Below are positions 31,701 to 42,175 of a DNA stretch of 64,000 bases, piece after piece. The stretch covers positions 1 through 64,000 of the forward strand of contig JANYAE010000061.1 of NCBI GenBank assembly GCA_025355105.1. Reading direction: 5' to 3'. Below the pieces are notes generated by a model. That model was not told where the DNA came from. It made no database searches and saw nothing but the letters and a program-made list of their open reading frames with translations. Made by a program: the position numbers and the translations under genes. Source of the DNA: Pseudomonadota bacterium. GTDB lineage: Bacteria > Pseudomonadota > Gammaproteobacteria > Steroidobacterales > Steroidobacteraceae. Within the stretch, counting starts at the first letter, position 1. Each line of letters opens with the position of its first letter.

Positions 31701-32498
31701 ATGAACAGCCGGGTGCTGTCCTGGCCTGCGTCGCCGGCCGATATCGCCGGCGAGACCTCCTCGACTTTGAAAGCCTTCGGGGTCCTCGAGGTGCTGGTGC
31801 GCGCCGGCCGCGCGGTGACGCTCTCCGAACTCATGCAGGCCACGGAGCTGCCGAAGCCGACCCTGCACCGCACGCTCGCGCTGTTTGAGGAAGCGGGCTT
31901 CCTCGCCCGCGAGCCGGGCGGGCGCGCATACATCATCGGCGAGCGCCTGTCGCGCTTCGGTCTCGACGTGCTGCGCAACGACGGCGCCGCGACCGAACGA
32001 CGCATGGTCCTGCGGCGGGTCGTCAGCGAAATCGGCGAAAGCTGCAACCTCGCCGTGCTCCACAAGGGAGCGCTGATCTACCTCGACCGCATCGAGGCGG
32101 ACTGGCCGCTGCGCCTGCAGATCCCCGTCGGCGGCGTCGCGATTCCGCTGCACTGCTGCGCGAGCGGCAAGCTGTTGCTCGCCTGCCTGCCGGCCGCGGA
32201 GCGTCAGCGGCTCCTCGAGCTGATGCCGCTCGAGCGCTTCACCGAGCGCACGATTACCGACCGCCAGGTGCTGGCCTCGGAGCTCGAGCGCATCGTCACG
32301 GCCGGCTACGCCGTCGACAATGAGGAATACGTGCTCGGCGTGGCGTGCGTTGCCGTGCCGGTGCGCAACCGCCATGGCGAGGTGGTGGCGTCGGTCGCGG
32401 TGCAGGGCGCAACCGCGCGCTTGCCGCTGATGCGGGCCATCGAGTTCGTACCGCAGCTGCGGGCCGCGGCGGACGACATCGGCGCGACCTTCGGCTGA
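31701..32498 (+). CDS. IclR family transcriptional regulator
   Basis: wHTH TLKAFGVLEVLVRAGRAVTLSELMQATELPKPTLHRTLALFEEAGFL and IclR effector domain (PLHCCASGKLLLA, GYAVDNEEYVLGVACVAVPV). Confidence 0.92.
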   Translation: MNSRVLSWPASPADIAGETSSTLKAFGVLEVLVRAGRAVTLSELMQATELPKPTLHRTLALFEEAGFLAREPGGRAYIIGERLSRFGLDVLRNDGAATERRMVLRRVVSEIGESCNLAVLHKGALIYLDRIEADWPLRLQIPVGGVAIPLHCCASGKLLLACLPAAERQRLLELMPLERFTERTITDRQVLASELERIVTAGYAVDNEEYVLGVACVAVPVRNRHGEVVASVAVQGATARLPLMRAIEFVPQLRAAADDIGATFG

Positions 32499-32545
32499 GC
32501 GGCTGCGCGCCGGTCGGCGACTACATACTGGACGGAACACGGGAG

Positions 32546-33862
32546 ATGACCATGGAACTGACCGGCGAGGCACTCGAGCGTCACTGGCTGCCGTTCACGC
32601 CCAACCGCGAGTTCAAGCGCGAGCCGCGCCTGTTCGTGCGCGCGAGCGGCATGCACTACTGGAGCCAGACCGGCCAGAAGATTCTCGATGGCAGCTCCGG
32701 GTTGTTCACGAGCGCTGCCGGGCACTGCCGGCCCGAGATCGCGGCCGCGGTCGCCGAGCAGCTGCAGACTCTCGACTTCACGCCGTCGTTCATGCGCGGC
32801 CACCCTGGCGCGTTCGCGCTCGCCGACGGCGTCGCAGCGTTGACGCCGAAGGACCTCAATCGCGTGTTCTTCTGCAACTCCGGCTCCGAGGCCGTCGACA
32901 CAGCGATGAAGATCGCGCTTGCCTACCACCTCGCCCGCCGCGAAGCGCAGCGCACCTACTTCGTGTCTCGCGAGCGCGCCTATCATGGCGTCAACATCGG
33001 CGGCACCGCGCTGAGCGGCATGGTCAAGAACCGCGAGGCGTTCGGCGCGCTGCTGCCGGGCGTGCTGCATCTGCGGCACACGCTGCTGCCGGAGAACCGC
33101 CTGACGCGCGGCATGGGCGCGAGCGGCGCGGAGCTCGCCGAGGACCTGCAGCGCTTCGTGCAGCTCGTCGGCGAGAAGCGGATCGCCGCGGTCTTCGTCG
33201 AACCGATCGCGGGCTCCACCGGCGTCATCGTCCCGCCGCGCGGCTACCTCGAGCGGATCCGCGCGATCTGCGACCGCTACGGCATCCTGTTGGTGTTCGA
33301 CGAAGTGATCTGCGGCTTTGGCCGCACGGGCGAGCCCTTTGCCGCGGCCTCGTTCGGCGTTACGCCCGACCTGATCACGATGGCCAAGGCCCTGACCAAC
33401 GGCGCCCAGCCGATGGGCGCGGTCGCGGTGCGCGACAGCGTCTACCGCACGATCATCGACGAGGCGCCGGGCGGCGCGCCCGAGTTCTTCCACGGCTACA
33501 CCTACTCGGCACATCCGGCGGCCTGCGCCGCCGGGCTCGCGACCCTCAAGATCTACGAGACCGAGCGGCTGTTCGCGAAGGGGCGCGAGCTGTCGGGGTA
33601 CTTCCAGGACGCGATGTTCGCACTGCAGGACATGCCGGTCGTCAGCGACGTCCGTGGCTACGGCATGCTCGCGGGCGTCGAGGTCAAGCCTGGCAAGGCA
33701 CCGGGGGCGCGCGGCAGCGAGCTTCAGGCGCGGCTGTTCGACCGCGGGCTGCACGTCAAGACCACCGGCGACGTGGCCATCGTGGCGCCGGCGTTCATCG
33801 CCACGCACGCGCACATCGACGAGATGACCGCGATGTTGCGCGACGCGCTGGCGGAGTACTAG
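32546..33862 (+). CDS. Class III aminotransferase (omega-amino acid/taurine--pyruvate aminotransferase-like)
   Basis: HWLPFTPNREFKREPRLFVRASGMHYW, FCNSGSEAVDTAMKIAL, LLVFDEVICGFGRTG, KALTNGAQPMGAV; adjacent to xsc. Confidence 0.88.
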   Translation: MTMELTGEALERHWLPFTPNREFKREPRLFVRASGMHYWSQTGQKILDGSSGLFTSAAGHCRPEIAAAVAEQLQTLDFTPSFMRGHPGAFALADGVAALTPKDLNRVFFCNSGSEAVDTAMKIALAYHLARREAQRTYFVSRERAYHGVNIGGTALSGMVKNREAFGALLPGVLHLRHTLLPENRLTRGMGASGAELAEDLQRFVQLVGEKRIAAVFVEPIAGSTGVIVPPRGYLERIRAICDRYGILLVFDEVICGFGRTGEPFAAASFGVTPDLITMAKALTNGAQPMGAVAVRDSVYRTIIDEAPGGAPEFFHGYTYSAHPAACAAGLATLKIYETERLFAKGRELSGYFQDAMFALQDMPVVSDVRGYGMLAGVEVKPGKAPGARGSELQARLFDRGLHVKTTGDVAIVAPAFIATHAHIDEMTAMLRDALAEY

Positions 33863-33868
33863 CGCGCG

Positions 33869-34618
33869 TCAGGCCAGCTGCAGCACGGCGCGCGCGCCGG
33901 TCAGCGCCGCCAGCAACATCAGCAGGCGCAGCACCCAGCGCCGGAAGGCGACTGGGTCGGCGCTGGCGAAGGCGCGGTTGCCGAGCCAAATACCGGCGAC
34001 GAGTGCCGGCAGCATCCCGAGCGCGCGCCACAACGTCGCCAGGCCGAGCAGGCCGTTCCACCCCTGCCAGCCGAGCGCGACGACGTCGGTGATTAGAAAG
34101 AAGGCGATCATCGAGGCGCGGCCGGCGGCTGCGCCGGCCGGTGAACTGAAGAAGAACAGGATCACCGGCGGCCCGCCGATGCCGAAGCCGCCGTTGAACA
34201 GGCCCGACGCGGTACCAGTGGCAAAGGTCGCGGCGGGCCCAGGGACGCGCGCCAGCACGTGGCCACGCGCCAGCAGTCCGGCCGCGGCGAACACGAACAC
34301 GGCGAGCGCGAGCGTCATCGGCGCCGCCGGGACATGCGCGAGCGCATAGACACCGAGCGGCGTGCCGGCCATGCAGCCGAGCGCGAGCCAGCGCAACGCG
34401 CTCCAGTGGATGTCCTTCCAGACGCCGGGCAGGAGGTGCGCGCTCGCGACCAGCTCCATGACGAAAATCGGCGGCACGATCTGCGAGGGCGGCAGCAGCA
34501 CCGACAGTGCCGTCACGGCGAGCAGCGAAAAACCAAAGCCGCTGTAGCCGCGCACGACGGCGGCGCCGAACACGCAGGCGAGGGCGTAGCTGAGCGTCAG
34601 GATCGGCATGAGTCCCAC
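33869..34618 (-). CDS. Sulfite exporter TauE/SafE family protein
   Basis: Two-repeat TM protein: VVRGYSGFGFSLLAV ... ASGLFNGGFGIGGPPVILFFFSS, typical of TauE/SafE. Confidence 0.87.
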   Translation of the reverse strand: MGLMPILTLSYALACVFGAAVVRGYSGFGFSLLAVTALSVLLPPSQIVPPIFVMELVASAHLLPGVWKDIHWSALRWLALGCMAGTPLGVYALAHVPAAPMTLALAVFVFAAAGLLARGHVLARVPGPAATFATGTASGLFNGGFGIGGPPVILFFFSSPAGAAAGRASMIAFFLITDVVALGWQGWNGLLGLATLWRALGMLPALVAGIWLGNRAFASADPVAFRRWVLRLLMLLAALTGARAVLQLA

Positions 34619-35092
34619 GCACGGTCGAACGGCGGCAAGGCGACGAGAGAGGTGATTCTCGCATCATTCCGCGCCGCCGAGAGCTGACGCGCGCTGCCAG
34701 GCCGGTTGACGGCTTCGGGGCGAACGCCGAAGTTGCGCGACGCCGTTGCCGGCCACGGTGGCGGATGAGGGGACCCGCGGCGCACGGGGGTTGAGGCGGC
34801 GATGATCTGCTCGGGAACGGATCTCCCTGGCGCAGCAGCGAGCCGTCGCGGTCGTCGTGCCCGCGCGCTCGCCGCCGCCATGCTTTGCCTGCCGGTCGGC
34901 GCGCCGGCGCAAGACCTTTCGCTGTTCGCAGGCTCCATCAGCAGCCTGAACGGCTGGCCGAAGTCGGTCGACCGCATCGAAGCGCGCTTCGACTGGCACC
35001 GGATCGTGACCGACTCCGATCGCGACACCGACGTCGTCGCGCGGGGTGCCGGCTACCGCTTCTGAGGGCGCCCGGCGGGCGGCACTTGAGCG

Positions 35093-37345
35093 TCAGCTGC
35101 TGCGCAGGTCGAGCGACGCGATCGGCAGATGCCGGATCCGCTGGCCGGTCGCCGCATGGATCGCATTGCAGAGCGCCGGCACGACCGGGGGCAGCGCCGG
35201 CTCGCCAAGGCCGGTCGGCGGATTGTCGGTGAGCACGAAATGAACGTCGACCGGAGGCGCGGCGTCGATGCGCATCAGCGGGTAGTCGTCGAAATTTCGC
35301 TGCGTCACGCGGCCGCGATCGATGGTGATCACCTGGGCGAGTGCCGCGCTGATGCCGTCGAGCGCCGCACCCTGCACCTGGTTCTCGGCGCCCGTCGGAT
35401 TGATGATCTGGCTGCCCACGTCGCCGGCCACCCAGACCTTGTCGACGCGGACCTTGCCGCGCGCGTCGACGCTGGCCTGCACGACCTCGGCGAAGTAGCC
35501 GAGATGGCTAAAGTAGAACGCGACGCCAAGGCCGGAGCCCTTCGGCAGCGGCCGCTTGCCCCACCCGGAGCGTTCGGCCACGGCTTCGAGCACGGCGCGC
35601 ATTCGTCCGGTGTCAAAGTCCGGCGTCGCGCCGGCCGGCCCCGGCGGATTGGCCAAGCGGCGCGGCGCGCCGAGCAGGTCGAGGCGGAACTGCACCGGGT
35701 CCCGACCGGCCGCGTGAGCGAGCTCGTCGATGAACGACTGGAAGGCGAACGCGAGCGCATTGCTGCCGGGTGCGCGCAGCGGGCCGGTCGGCGCGTCGAG
35801 CGGCATCAGCGAGGCGCCGAGCTCGAGGTGCGGCACGAAGCGCGCCGGGAATTCGGTCGCTCCGAGACCCGCGCTGCTCGCGAACTTGCCGTTCTTGCCG
35901 AAGGACACGAAATGGTCGCGGAACGCGACCAGCTTGCCGGCGCGGTCAAGCCCGGCCTTGAAGAAGTGAAAGCCGGCCGGCCGGTAGAAATCGTGCCTGA
36001 GGTCATCGGCGCGGTCCCAGAGCAGCTTGACGGGACTGCCGACCTGCTTCGAGATCCAGGCTGCCTCGGCCATGTAGTCGTTCATGAGCCGCCGGCCGAA
36101 GCCGCCACCGCAACGCGTCAGGTGCACGGTCACGTCGGGCTCGGCGAGGCCGAGCAGCTTTGCGACGATCTTGGCGCCGGAGTCAGGATTCTGCGTCGGT
36201 GCCCAGAGTTCCGCCTTGCCGTCGCGCACGCTCGCCGTGCAGTTCTGCGGCTCGAGCGTCGCGTGGGCGATGAATGGATAGCTGTAGGAGGCCTCGACGA
36301 CGCGCGCGGCGCTCGCCAGGCCAGCCTGCACGTCGCCCTCCGTGTAAATCGTCAGTGCCGGAGCCTGCTGCGCGAGTACCGCGGCCTGGCGCGCAAACTC
36401 CTTGCTGTCCTGAGCGGCGGTCGGGCCGTCGTTCCAGCGGACCTCGAGCTTCGCGCGCGCCTTGTGCGCGGTCCACCAGCTGTCGGCGACGATCGCGACG
36501 CCGCTCGTGAGCCCGTCGAACAACTCGCCACCGCTGACGACGAAGGCATGACTGATGCCGGGCAGCGCCTTGATCGCGTCGAGGTTCGCGGTGGCGACGC
36601 TGCCGCCGAACACCGGCGACTTGACGAACACCGCGTGTCGCATACCCGGCACCTGCACGTCGATGCCGAACAGCGGCTCGCCGGCCACGACCAGCGGGCT
36701 GTCGACGCCGCGCTGTGAGCGGCCGATGATGCGAAAATCCCGCGGGTCCTTAAGTACCACGCTCTTGAGGTCTGGTACCGGCAGGGTCGCGGCCTTGGCC
36801 GCGAGCGCGCCGTAGCCGAGGACCCGGCCCGAGGCCTCGTGGCGCACGCTACCGGCTGCGGTCCGGCACTCGGCCAGCGGTACGCCCCAAGTGTCGGCCG
36901 CGGCGCTCACCAGCATCTGCCTTCCCGCGGCGCCGACGCGCCGCAGCGGGTCCCAGTGCAGCGGCGTTGCGCGGCTGCCGCCGGCGAACTGGCGGCCGTA
37001 GCGGGCCGGGTCGTTGTCCGCCTGCATGGTGCGCACGTCCTTCCAGTCGACGTCCAGTTCCTCGGCAATCAGCATCGGCAGCATGGTCTTGATGCCTTGG
37101 CCGATCTCGGGGTTCTTCGACACGATGGTGACGAGGCCGTCCGGCGCGATGCGGATATAGGCGTTGAGTTCGGCGCCCGGCGTCGGCGTCAAACCGGCAA
37201 CTGCCGCGACAGCGCTTGCCGGCAGCGTGAGTTCCAGCAGCAGCCCGCCGCCGATCGCCGCGCCGGCCGTTAGGAACGCGCGACGGGATGGATCCGCCGG
37301 GCGGGTAGTGGTGGGGTGGCTCCTGGCGGTGTTGGCGGGCTTCAT
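35093..37345 (-). CDS. Xanthine dehydrogenase-family molybdopterin-binding subunit (isoquinoline 1-oxidoreductase beta-like), Tat-exported
   Basis: Tat signal [64 protein letters not shown]. Confidence 0.9.
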   Translation of the reverse strand: MKPANTARSHPTTTRPADPSRRAFLTAGAAIGGGLLLELTLPASAVAAVAGLTPTPGAELNAYIRIAPDGLVTIVSKNPEIGQGIKTMLPMLIAEELDVDWKDVRTMQADNDPARYGRQFAGGSRATPLHWDPLRRVGAAGRQMLVSAAADTWGVPLAECRTAAGSVRHEASGRVLGYGALAAKAATLPVPDLKSVVLKDPRDFRIIGRSQRGVDSPLVVAGEPLFGIDVQVPGMRHAVFVKSPVFGGSVATANLDAIKALPGISHAFVVSGGELFDGLTSGVAIVADSWWTAHKARAKLEVRWNDGPTAAQDSKEFARQAAVLAQQAPALTIYTEGDVQAGLASAARVVEASYSYPFIAHATLEPQNCTASVRDGKAELWAPTQNPDSGAKIVAKLLGLAEPDVTVHLTRCGGGFGRRLMNDYMAEAAWISKQVGSPVKLLWDRADDLRHDFYRPAGFHFFKAGLDRAGKLVAFRDHFVSFGKNGKFASSAGLGATEFPARFVPHLELGASLMPLDAPTGPLRAPGSNALAFAFQSFIDELAHAAGRDPVQFRLDLLGAPRRLANPPGPAGATPDFDTGRMRAVLEAVAERSGWGKRPLPKGSGLGVAFYFSHLGYFAEVVQASVDARGKVRVDKVWVAGDVGSQIINPTGAENQVQGAALDGISAALAQVITIDRGRVTQRNFDDYPLMRIDAAPPVDVHFVLTDNPPTGLGEPALPPVVPALCNAIHAATGQRIRHLPIASLDLRSS

Positions 37346-37833
37346 GCGGAGGACCCCCGGGTGTCGGTCGTCGGCATTCCGGCCGCCTGCTTGATCGCGG
37401 CGCGGATGCGGTTGTAGGTCGCGCAGCGGCAGAGGTTGCCGGACATGGCGCGGTCGATGTCGGCGTCGGTCGGTTTCGGCGTGGCGGCGAGCAGCGCTGT
37501 CGCCGCCATGATCTGTCCGGCCTGGCAGTAGCCGCACTGCACGACGTCGACGTCAAGCCATGCGTCCTGCACCCGCTTGCCGAGCGACGACGTGCCGATG
37601 CCCTCGATGGTGGTGACCGCCGCCGACCCGACGCGCGAAACCGGCAGCACGCAGGACCGCACCGGCGCGCCGTCCAGGTGCACGGTGCACGCGCCGCACA
37701 GACTCGCGCCGCAGCCGAACTTCGTGCCCTTGAGCTGCAACGCGTCGCGGAGCACCCAGAGGAGCGGCGTGTCGGCGTCGACGTCGACCGAGCGATCCGC
37801 ACCGTTGACCCGGAGCGTGTACTTCAAGGTCAT
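37342..37833 (-). CDS. (2Fe-2S)-binding small subunit of the molybdenum hydroxylase (IorA-like)
   Basis: [20 protein letters not shown] and [11 protein letters not shown]...[20 protein letters not shown] overlap with large subunit. Confidence 0.92.
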   Translation of the reverse strand: MTLKYTLRVNGADRSVDVDADTPLLWVLRDALQLKGTKFGCGASLCGACTVHLDGAPVRSCVLPVSRVGSAAVTTIEGIGTSSLGKRVQDAWLDVDVVQCGYCQAGQIMAATALLAATPKPTDADIDRAMSGNLCRCATYNRIRAAIKQAAGMPTTDTRGSSA

Positions 37834-38012
37834 CTCCCACGCGATCGTCGCGGTCGATTCTGCACCATCTGGGCCAGTGGCGCGTCCGGATCCGGCAGGG
37901 CTCCAAAGCACCTGCGGGCCGCCGCCGCATCGCCGCAACGCCCGCGGTCGCGGTCAGGCGGCGGCATCTAGTAGAGTGACGGGCTAACCTCCTCACGACC
38001 GCGGAACCCGCC

Positions 38013-39743
38013 ATGCGCCACCGGCCATTCGTGATCTGCCTCTTGCTCAGCGCCGCAGCAGCAGTGATCGCGCCATCGTGCCTCGCGAGCCCGCCATCGC
38101 AGGCGGATCTTGACCGGGACCTGCTCGAGGTTACGATCCCGCAGCTGCAGCGTCTCTACGCGCAGCATCGATACACCGTCACGCAGGTGGTCACGTGGTA
38201 TCTCGACCGCATCGAGCGCTACAACGGCGTCTACCGCCCGCTCGAGACGGTCATGAAGGCCGAGGCGCTGGCGGTGGCGGCCCACGAGGATGCGGAGGCG
38301 ACGCCAGCCGGAGCAGGCCGGCCGCTCTGGGGGGTGCCGGTCGTGATCAAGGCGAACACCAGCATCGCGGGGCAAGTGACGACCGATGGCTGGAGCGGCT
38401 ACACGATCCCCGGACACGAACTGCTCGCACCGCGCAATGCGACCGTCGTGGCGCACCTGCTCGCCGCCGGCGCCGTCCTGATCGGCCACAGCAACATGCC
38501 GGACTTCGCCAATTCCGACACCAATCGCAGTAGTTCCTTCGGCCGCACCGGCAACGCCTACGACGTGCGCTTCTCGCCCGGTGGCTCCTCGGGCGGCACG
38601 GTGACCGCGGTCACCGCGAACCTGGCGCTGCTCGGCACCGGCACCGACACGGGCAACTCGATCCGGATGCCGGCCGCGACCAGCGCGGTCATCGGCGTGT
38701 TCCCGACGCGCGGACTGGTCAGCATCGCCGGTATCGCGCCGCTTGACTGGCTGCTCGACAACACCGGCCCGATCGCACGCAACGTCACCGACGCCGCGAT
38801 CGCGCTCTCGGTGATGGCCGGCGAAGATCAGCTGGATCCCGCGACCGCCGGGTCCGCGGCCAAGGCACAGCCTGGGCCCTACACGCGATACCTGCGGACC
38901 GACACGCTCAAGGGCAGGCGCTTCGGCGTGCCGGCGTTCATCCTGCAGGGCACAGGCATCCCCTTCCACGGCACGCCGGCGGCGGTGCCGGAATTCGCGG
39001 CGGCGCGACAGGCCACCGAACAGGCGATACCGCTCGATCCGCGGACCCGTGCGGCCTTCATGCAGGCGCTCGAGGAGCTGCGCGCCGCCGGCGCGACGGT
39101 GGTCATCGACGATACGTGCCTGCCGGAGAGTTTCGCGAAGAGTGCCGCGCGGATCAGCACCTACGCCTACGTGCGCGAGGGCACGGACCGATTCCTCGGT
39201 CATTTTGGCCCCGCCGAATACCATTCGGCCGCCGCATACGAAGGCGTCATCGGGGCGCCGCTCGGTGCGCCGGTGATCGGCTCAGAGCCTGCGAATTCCG
39301 TGTTCCGCTCGGCGCAGGCGCAAGGGTCGGACATCGCTGTCCTGCAGCGCAGCGTCGAGACGGACCCGGATGCCGAGGTCAACTACCACGGCCCGCGCCG
39401 CCGCACGCTGGCGCTCTATCTCGAGACGCTGGAGCGTTTGCACCTCGACGGCTTCGTGTATCCGGCGATCCAGATGCCACCGGTCGACGAAACCCTGCCG
39501 CAGGATGGCGGCGTGAGCGGTGGACCGCACTCGGCGACCAGTTGGGTCAACATGCTGGGCGTGCCGGCGGTAGTGGTCGTCGGCGGTTGGTACCCGGGCG
39601 GTCTGCCGTTCGGCCTCGAATTTTCGACACGACCTTGGAAGGAAGGCGATCTGCTCGGCTACGCGTATGCCTGGGAGCAGGCCACCCACCACCGTCACCC
39701 TCCGGCGCTCGTCGACAAGGGCCTGCTGCCGGCGGCGCCGTAG
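38013..39743 (+). CDS. Amidase (amidase signature family), exported
   Basis: Signal peptide; GVPVVIKANTSIAG, SPGGSSGGTVTAVTANLALLGTGTDTGNSIRMPAA (Ser-cisSer-Lys signature). Confidence 0.92.
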   Translation: MRHRPFVICLLLSAAAAVIAPSCLASPPSQADLDRDLLEVTIPQLQRLYAQHRYTVTQVVTWYLDRIERYNGVYRPLETVMKAEALAVAAHEDAEATPAGAGRPLWGVPVVIKANTSIAGQVTTDGWSGYTIPGHELLAPRNATVVAHLLAAGAVLIGHSNMPDFANSDTNRSSSFGRTGNAYDVRFSPGGSSGGTVTAVTANLALLGTGTDTGNSIRMPAATSAVIGVFPTRGLVSIAGIAPLDWLLDNTGPIARNVTDAAIALSVMAGEDQLDPATAGSAAKAQPGPYTRYLRTDTLKGRRFGVPAFILQGTGIPFHGTPAAVPEFAAARQATEQAIPLDPRTRAAFMQALEELRAAGATVVIDDTCLPESFAKSAARISTYAYVREGTDRFLGHFGPAEYHSAAAYEGVIGAPLGAPVIGSEPANSVFRSAQAQGSDIAVLQRSVETDPDAEVNYHGPRRRTLALYLETLERLHLDGFVYPAIQMPPVDETLPQDGGVSGGPHSATSWVNMLGVPAVVVVGGWYPGGLPFGLEFSTRPWKEGDLLGYAYAWEQATHHRHPPALVDKGLLPAAP

Positions 39744-39987
39744 CGCGGTGGTGGAGATCCGACCGAGCCGAAGTGTGCATGGTCCCGGCTGAGCGCGCTG
39801 ACGCCGATGCCGGCGTGCGTGCCAAATCGCCCGTCGACGCCAGTCGGCGCGCAACTGGCATTGCCGGGACGACGCGCCGCGGACGTCCCGCTGCGCGCCG
39901 CTCAAGGGTGACGCAGGCCCACCGAAGCGGTGTTCACGACGTCGGATCTCGCACCGACGCCGCCTCCAACCGCAGCGCGACGTTGTC

Positions 39988-40101
39988 CTACTGGGCGTTG
40001 GTGAGGAAGGCATCAACGAACCTCGCGGCCGCCGCGCCGTAGTCCATCTGGTAGGCGTGCTCGTACATGTCCATCGCGAGCACCGGCGTCTTGACCGCAG
40101 T
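39988..40101 (-). pseudogene. C-terminal remnant of an Fe/Mn superoxide dismutase
   Basis: [33 protein letters not shown] matches the SodB C-terminal DxxEHAY metal-ligand region; no SOD N-terminus upstream. Confidence 0.7.
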
Positions 40102-40484
40102 GCGCCGGCGCGCTGATCCGCTTGCCGCAGCGAAACCCGACTGCCGCGAGTCGATGGTCGCAGTCACTCCAAAAAAATGAGCGTCCGCGGCGGTTCGGGC
40201 GGGGCCCCTTTGGTGCGCCGTCGCCGGCTGCCGACAATCGCCTCGCCCCGGGGGCGTTGCCAAGGGCAGGGGCTCGCGACGACACGTTAAGTCGTGCATG
40301 CCGACGGCGCCCCGATCGACCTGATGACTGCGGCGCGATGAATTCAATCGCGTTTGACGCCGCAAGGCGACAGGTTTGGCCAGAACCGGGGCGCTCGCCG
40401 GCGGTACGCATCAATGCGGTCCAAGAGACCTGAACAAGAATCGATCGGTTGACTGACCGGCCAGTGGGCCGTGAGGAGCAACGC

Positions 40485-41981
40485 ATGCGTTCCTGGACAT
40501 CGATATTTGGACCGGCGCGACGGGGTTGGCTCGCGCTGCCGGCCATCGTTCTGACGGCGGTCGTCGTCGCGTGTGGCGGCGGCGGCGGCTATGGCGGAAG
40601 CAGCTACCAGCCTCCGGCGGCGAACATGGGTCCTGCGACCGTGTCGGTCGGCTCTATCACCGGCTTCGGCAGCGTGCACCTGAACGGCAAGAAGTTCGAG
40701 ACCACCAGCGCGGCGATCACGGTCGACGGCCAGGCTGCGACCCAGGGTGACCTGCACGTCGGTGACGTCGTCGAGGTCAAGGGCCATCACGATTCGTCGA
40801 GCGGCAAGGACATCGCCGATCAGATCGAGCTGCACAGCAACGTGCAGGGCCCGGTCACGGCGGTCGATGCGGTCAACCTGCAGCTGATCGTGCTCGGCCA
40901 GACGGTCATCGTGTCAACCGACACCTCGTTCGGCGACGGCATCACACCCGCGTCGATCGCCGGCATCGCCGTCGGCGACATCCTGCGCGTCAGCGGCATG
41001 GCAAACGCCAACGGCGACATCCAGGCGACGCGCATCGAGCGCAAGCCGGCCGGCACCTCGTTCCGCGTGATCGGCACGGCGGCAGCGACCGACGCGACCG
41101 CCAAGACGCTGAAGATCAACGCATTGACCGTCGACTTCACGGCGGCGACGCTGGTCGACTTCCCGTCCACAGGACCGAAGGACGGCGATCTCGTCGAGGC
41201 GGACGGCAGCATGCTCGGTGCCGGCGGCGAGCTGCAGGCGACGCGCCTCGAGCTGCGCAGCGGCAAGGAACTGAAGGCCGACACGGACGGCGAGTCCGAG
41301 GTGGAGGGCCTGGTCACGCGCTTTGCATCCGCGACGGACTTCGACGTCGCCGGGCGCCCTGTGTCGACGTCGTCGTCGACGAGCTTCGAGGGCGGCACGG
41401 TGGCCGATCTCGCGCTCAACGTCCGCGTCGAGGCTGAGGGCACGGTCGACAGCGCCGGCGTGCTGGCGGCCGCCAAGGTGCGCATCGAGCGCGCGGCCGA
41501 CACGCGCATCTTCGCGCAGGTCGACGCCGTTGACGCGACCGCAGGGACCGTCACCATGCTCGGCGTCACGGTCAGCGTCACGGCCATGACGCGCTTCGAG
41601 GATCACAGCGCGGCGAATCTCAGCACCTTCAGCCTCGCGGACGTGCACACCGGCGACTGGCTCGAGGTGCGCGGCAGCGAGAGCCCGGCAGGCAGTAACG
41701 CGGTCGTCGCCAAGCGGCTCGAGCGCCGCAGCGCTCAGACGAACGTGCTGCTGGCGGGGGTCGTCAAGACGGCCACCGCGCCGGCGCTGACGATCCTGTC
41801 GGTCAACGTCGCGACGACGCCGGCCACCGTGTTCAGCGACTCGAAGGGTGCGCCGACGACCTCGGACCTGTTCTTCACCGGGCTCGTGGGCAAGGTGGCT
41901 GCGGCGATCGGCAGCTGGGACGGCACGACGCTGACCGCCAGCCAGGCCGCACTCGGCGAGGCAGAGGGCCAGGACGACTGA
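40485..41981 (+). CDS. DUF5666 domain-containing repeat lipoprotein
   Basis: Lipobox VVVACGGGGGYGG; repeated ~75-aa units with GDxVEVxG...A.RIE motifs. Confidence 0.78.
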   Translation: MRSWTSIFGPARRGWLALPAIVLTAVVVACGGGGGYGGSSYQPPAANMGPATVSVGSITGFGSVHLNGKKFETTSAAITVDGQAATQGDLHVGDVVEVKGHHDSSSGKDIADQIELHSNVQGPVTAVDAVNLQLIVLGQTVIVSTDTSFGDGITPASIAGIAVGDILRVSGMANANGDIQATRIERKPAGTSFRVIGTAAATDATAKTLKINALTVDFTAATLVDFPSTGPKDGDLVEADGSMLGAGGELQATRLELRSGKELKADTDGESEVEGLVTRFASATDFDVAGRPVSTSSSTSFEGGTVADLALNVRVEAEGTVDSAGVLAAAKVRIERAADTRIFAQVDAVDATAGTVTMLGVTVSVTAMTRFEDHSAANLSTFSLADVHTGDWLEVRGSESPAGSNAVVAKRLERRSAQTNVLLAGVVKTATAPALTILSVNVATTPATVFSDSKGAPTTSDLFFTGLVGKVAAAIGSWDGTTLTASQAALGEAEGQDD

Positions 41982-42008
41982 TCGACCGATTCCCGCTGAG
42001 GGGACCAC

Positions 42009-42039
42009 GGGGGCCGGCGCGAGCGCCGGCCCCCTTTTT
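42009..42039 (+). terminator. Rho-independent terminator after the DUF5666 gene
   Basis: Perfect 12-bp inverted repeat GGGGGCCGGCGC-GA-GCGCCGGCCCCC followed by TTTTT. Confidence 0.92.
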
Positions 42040-42175
42040 GCGTTTGCAACGTGCACCGGGGGCGCCGCGACGCGTTGACCCGTATCATGAACGCGAGATT
42101 ATGACGTGCGTCCCGCCGCGCCTGAGGTGGGGGCCGGAGCGGGGTCGTATACTGAATCTCTATGGAATCCGGAAC

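Noticed and set aside
34802-35065. 87-aa ORF (MICSGTDLPG...GAGYRF) that could be a truncated outer-membrane protein
   Set aside because: Short, no recognised family; a signal-like stretch and terminal Phe are insufficient support
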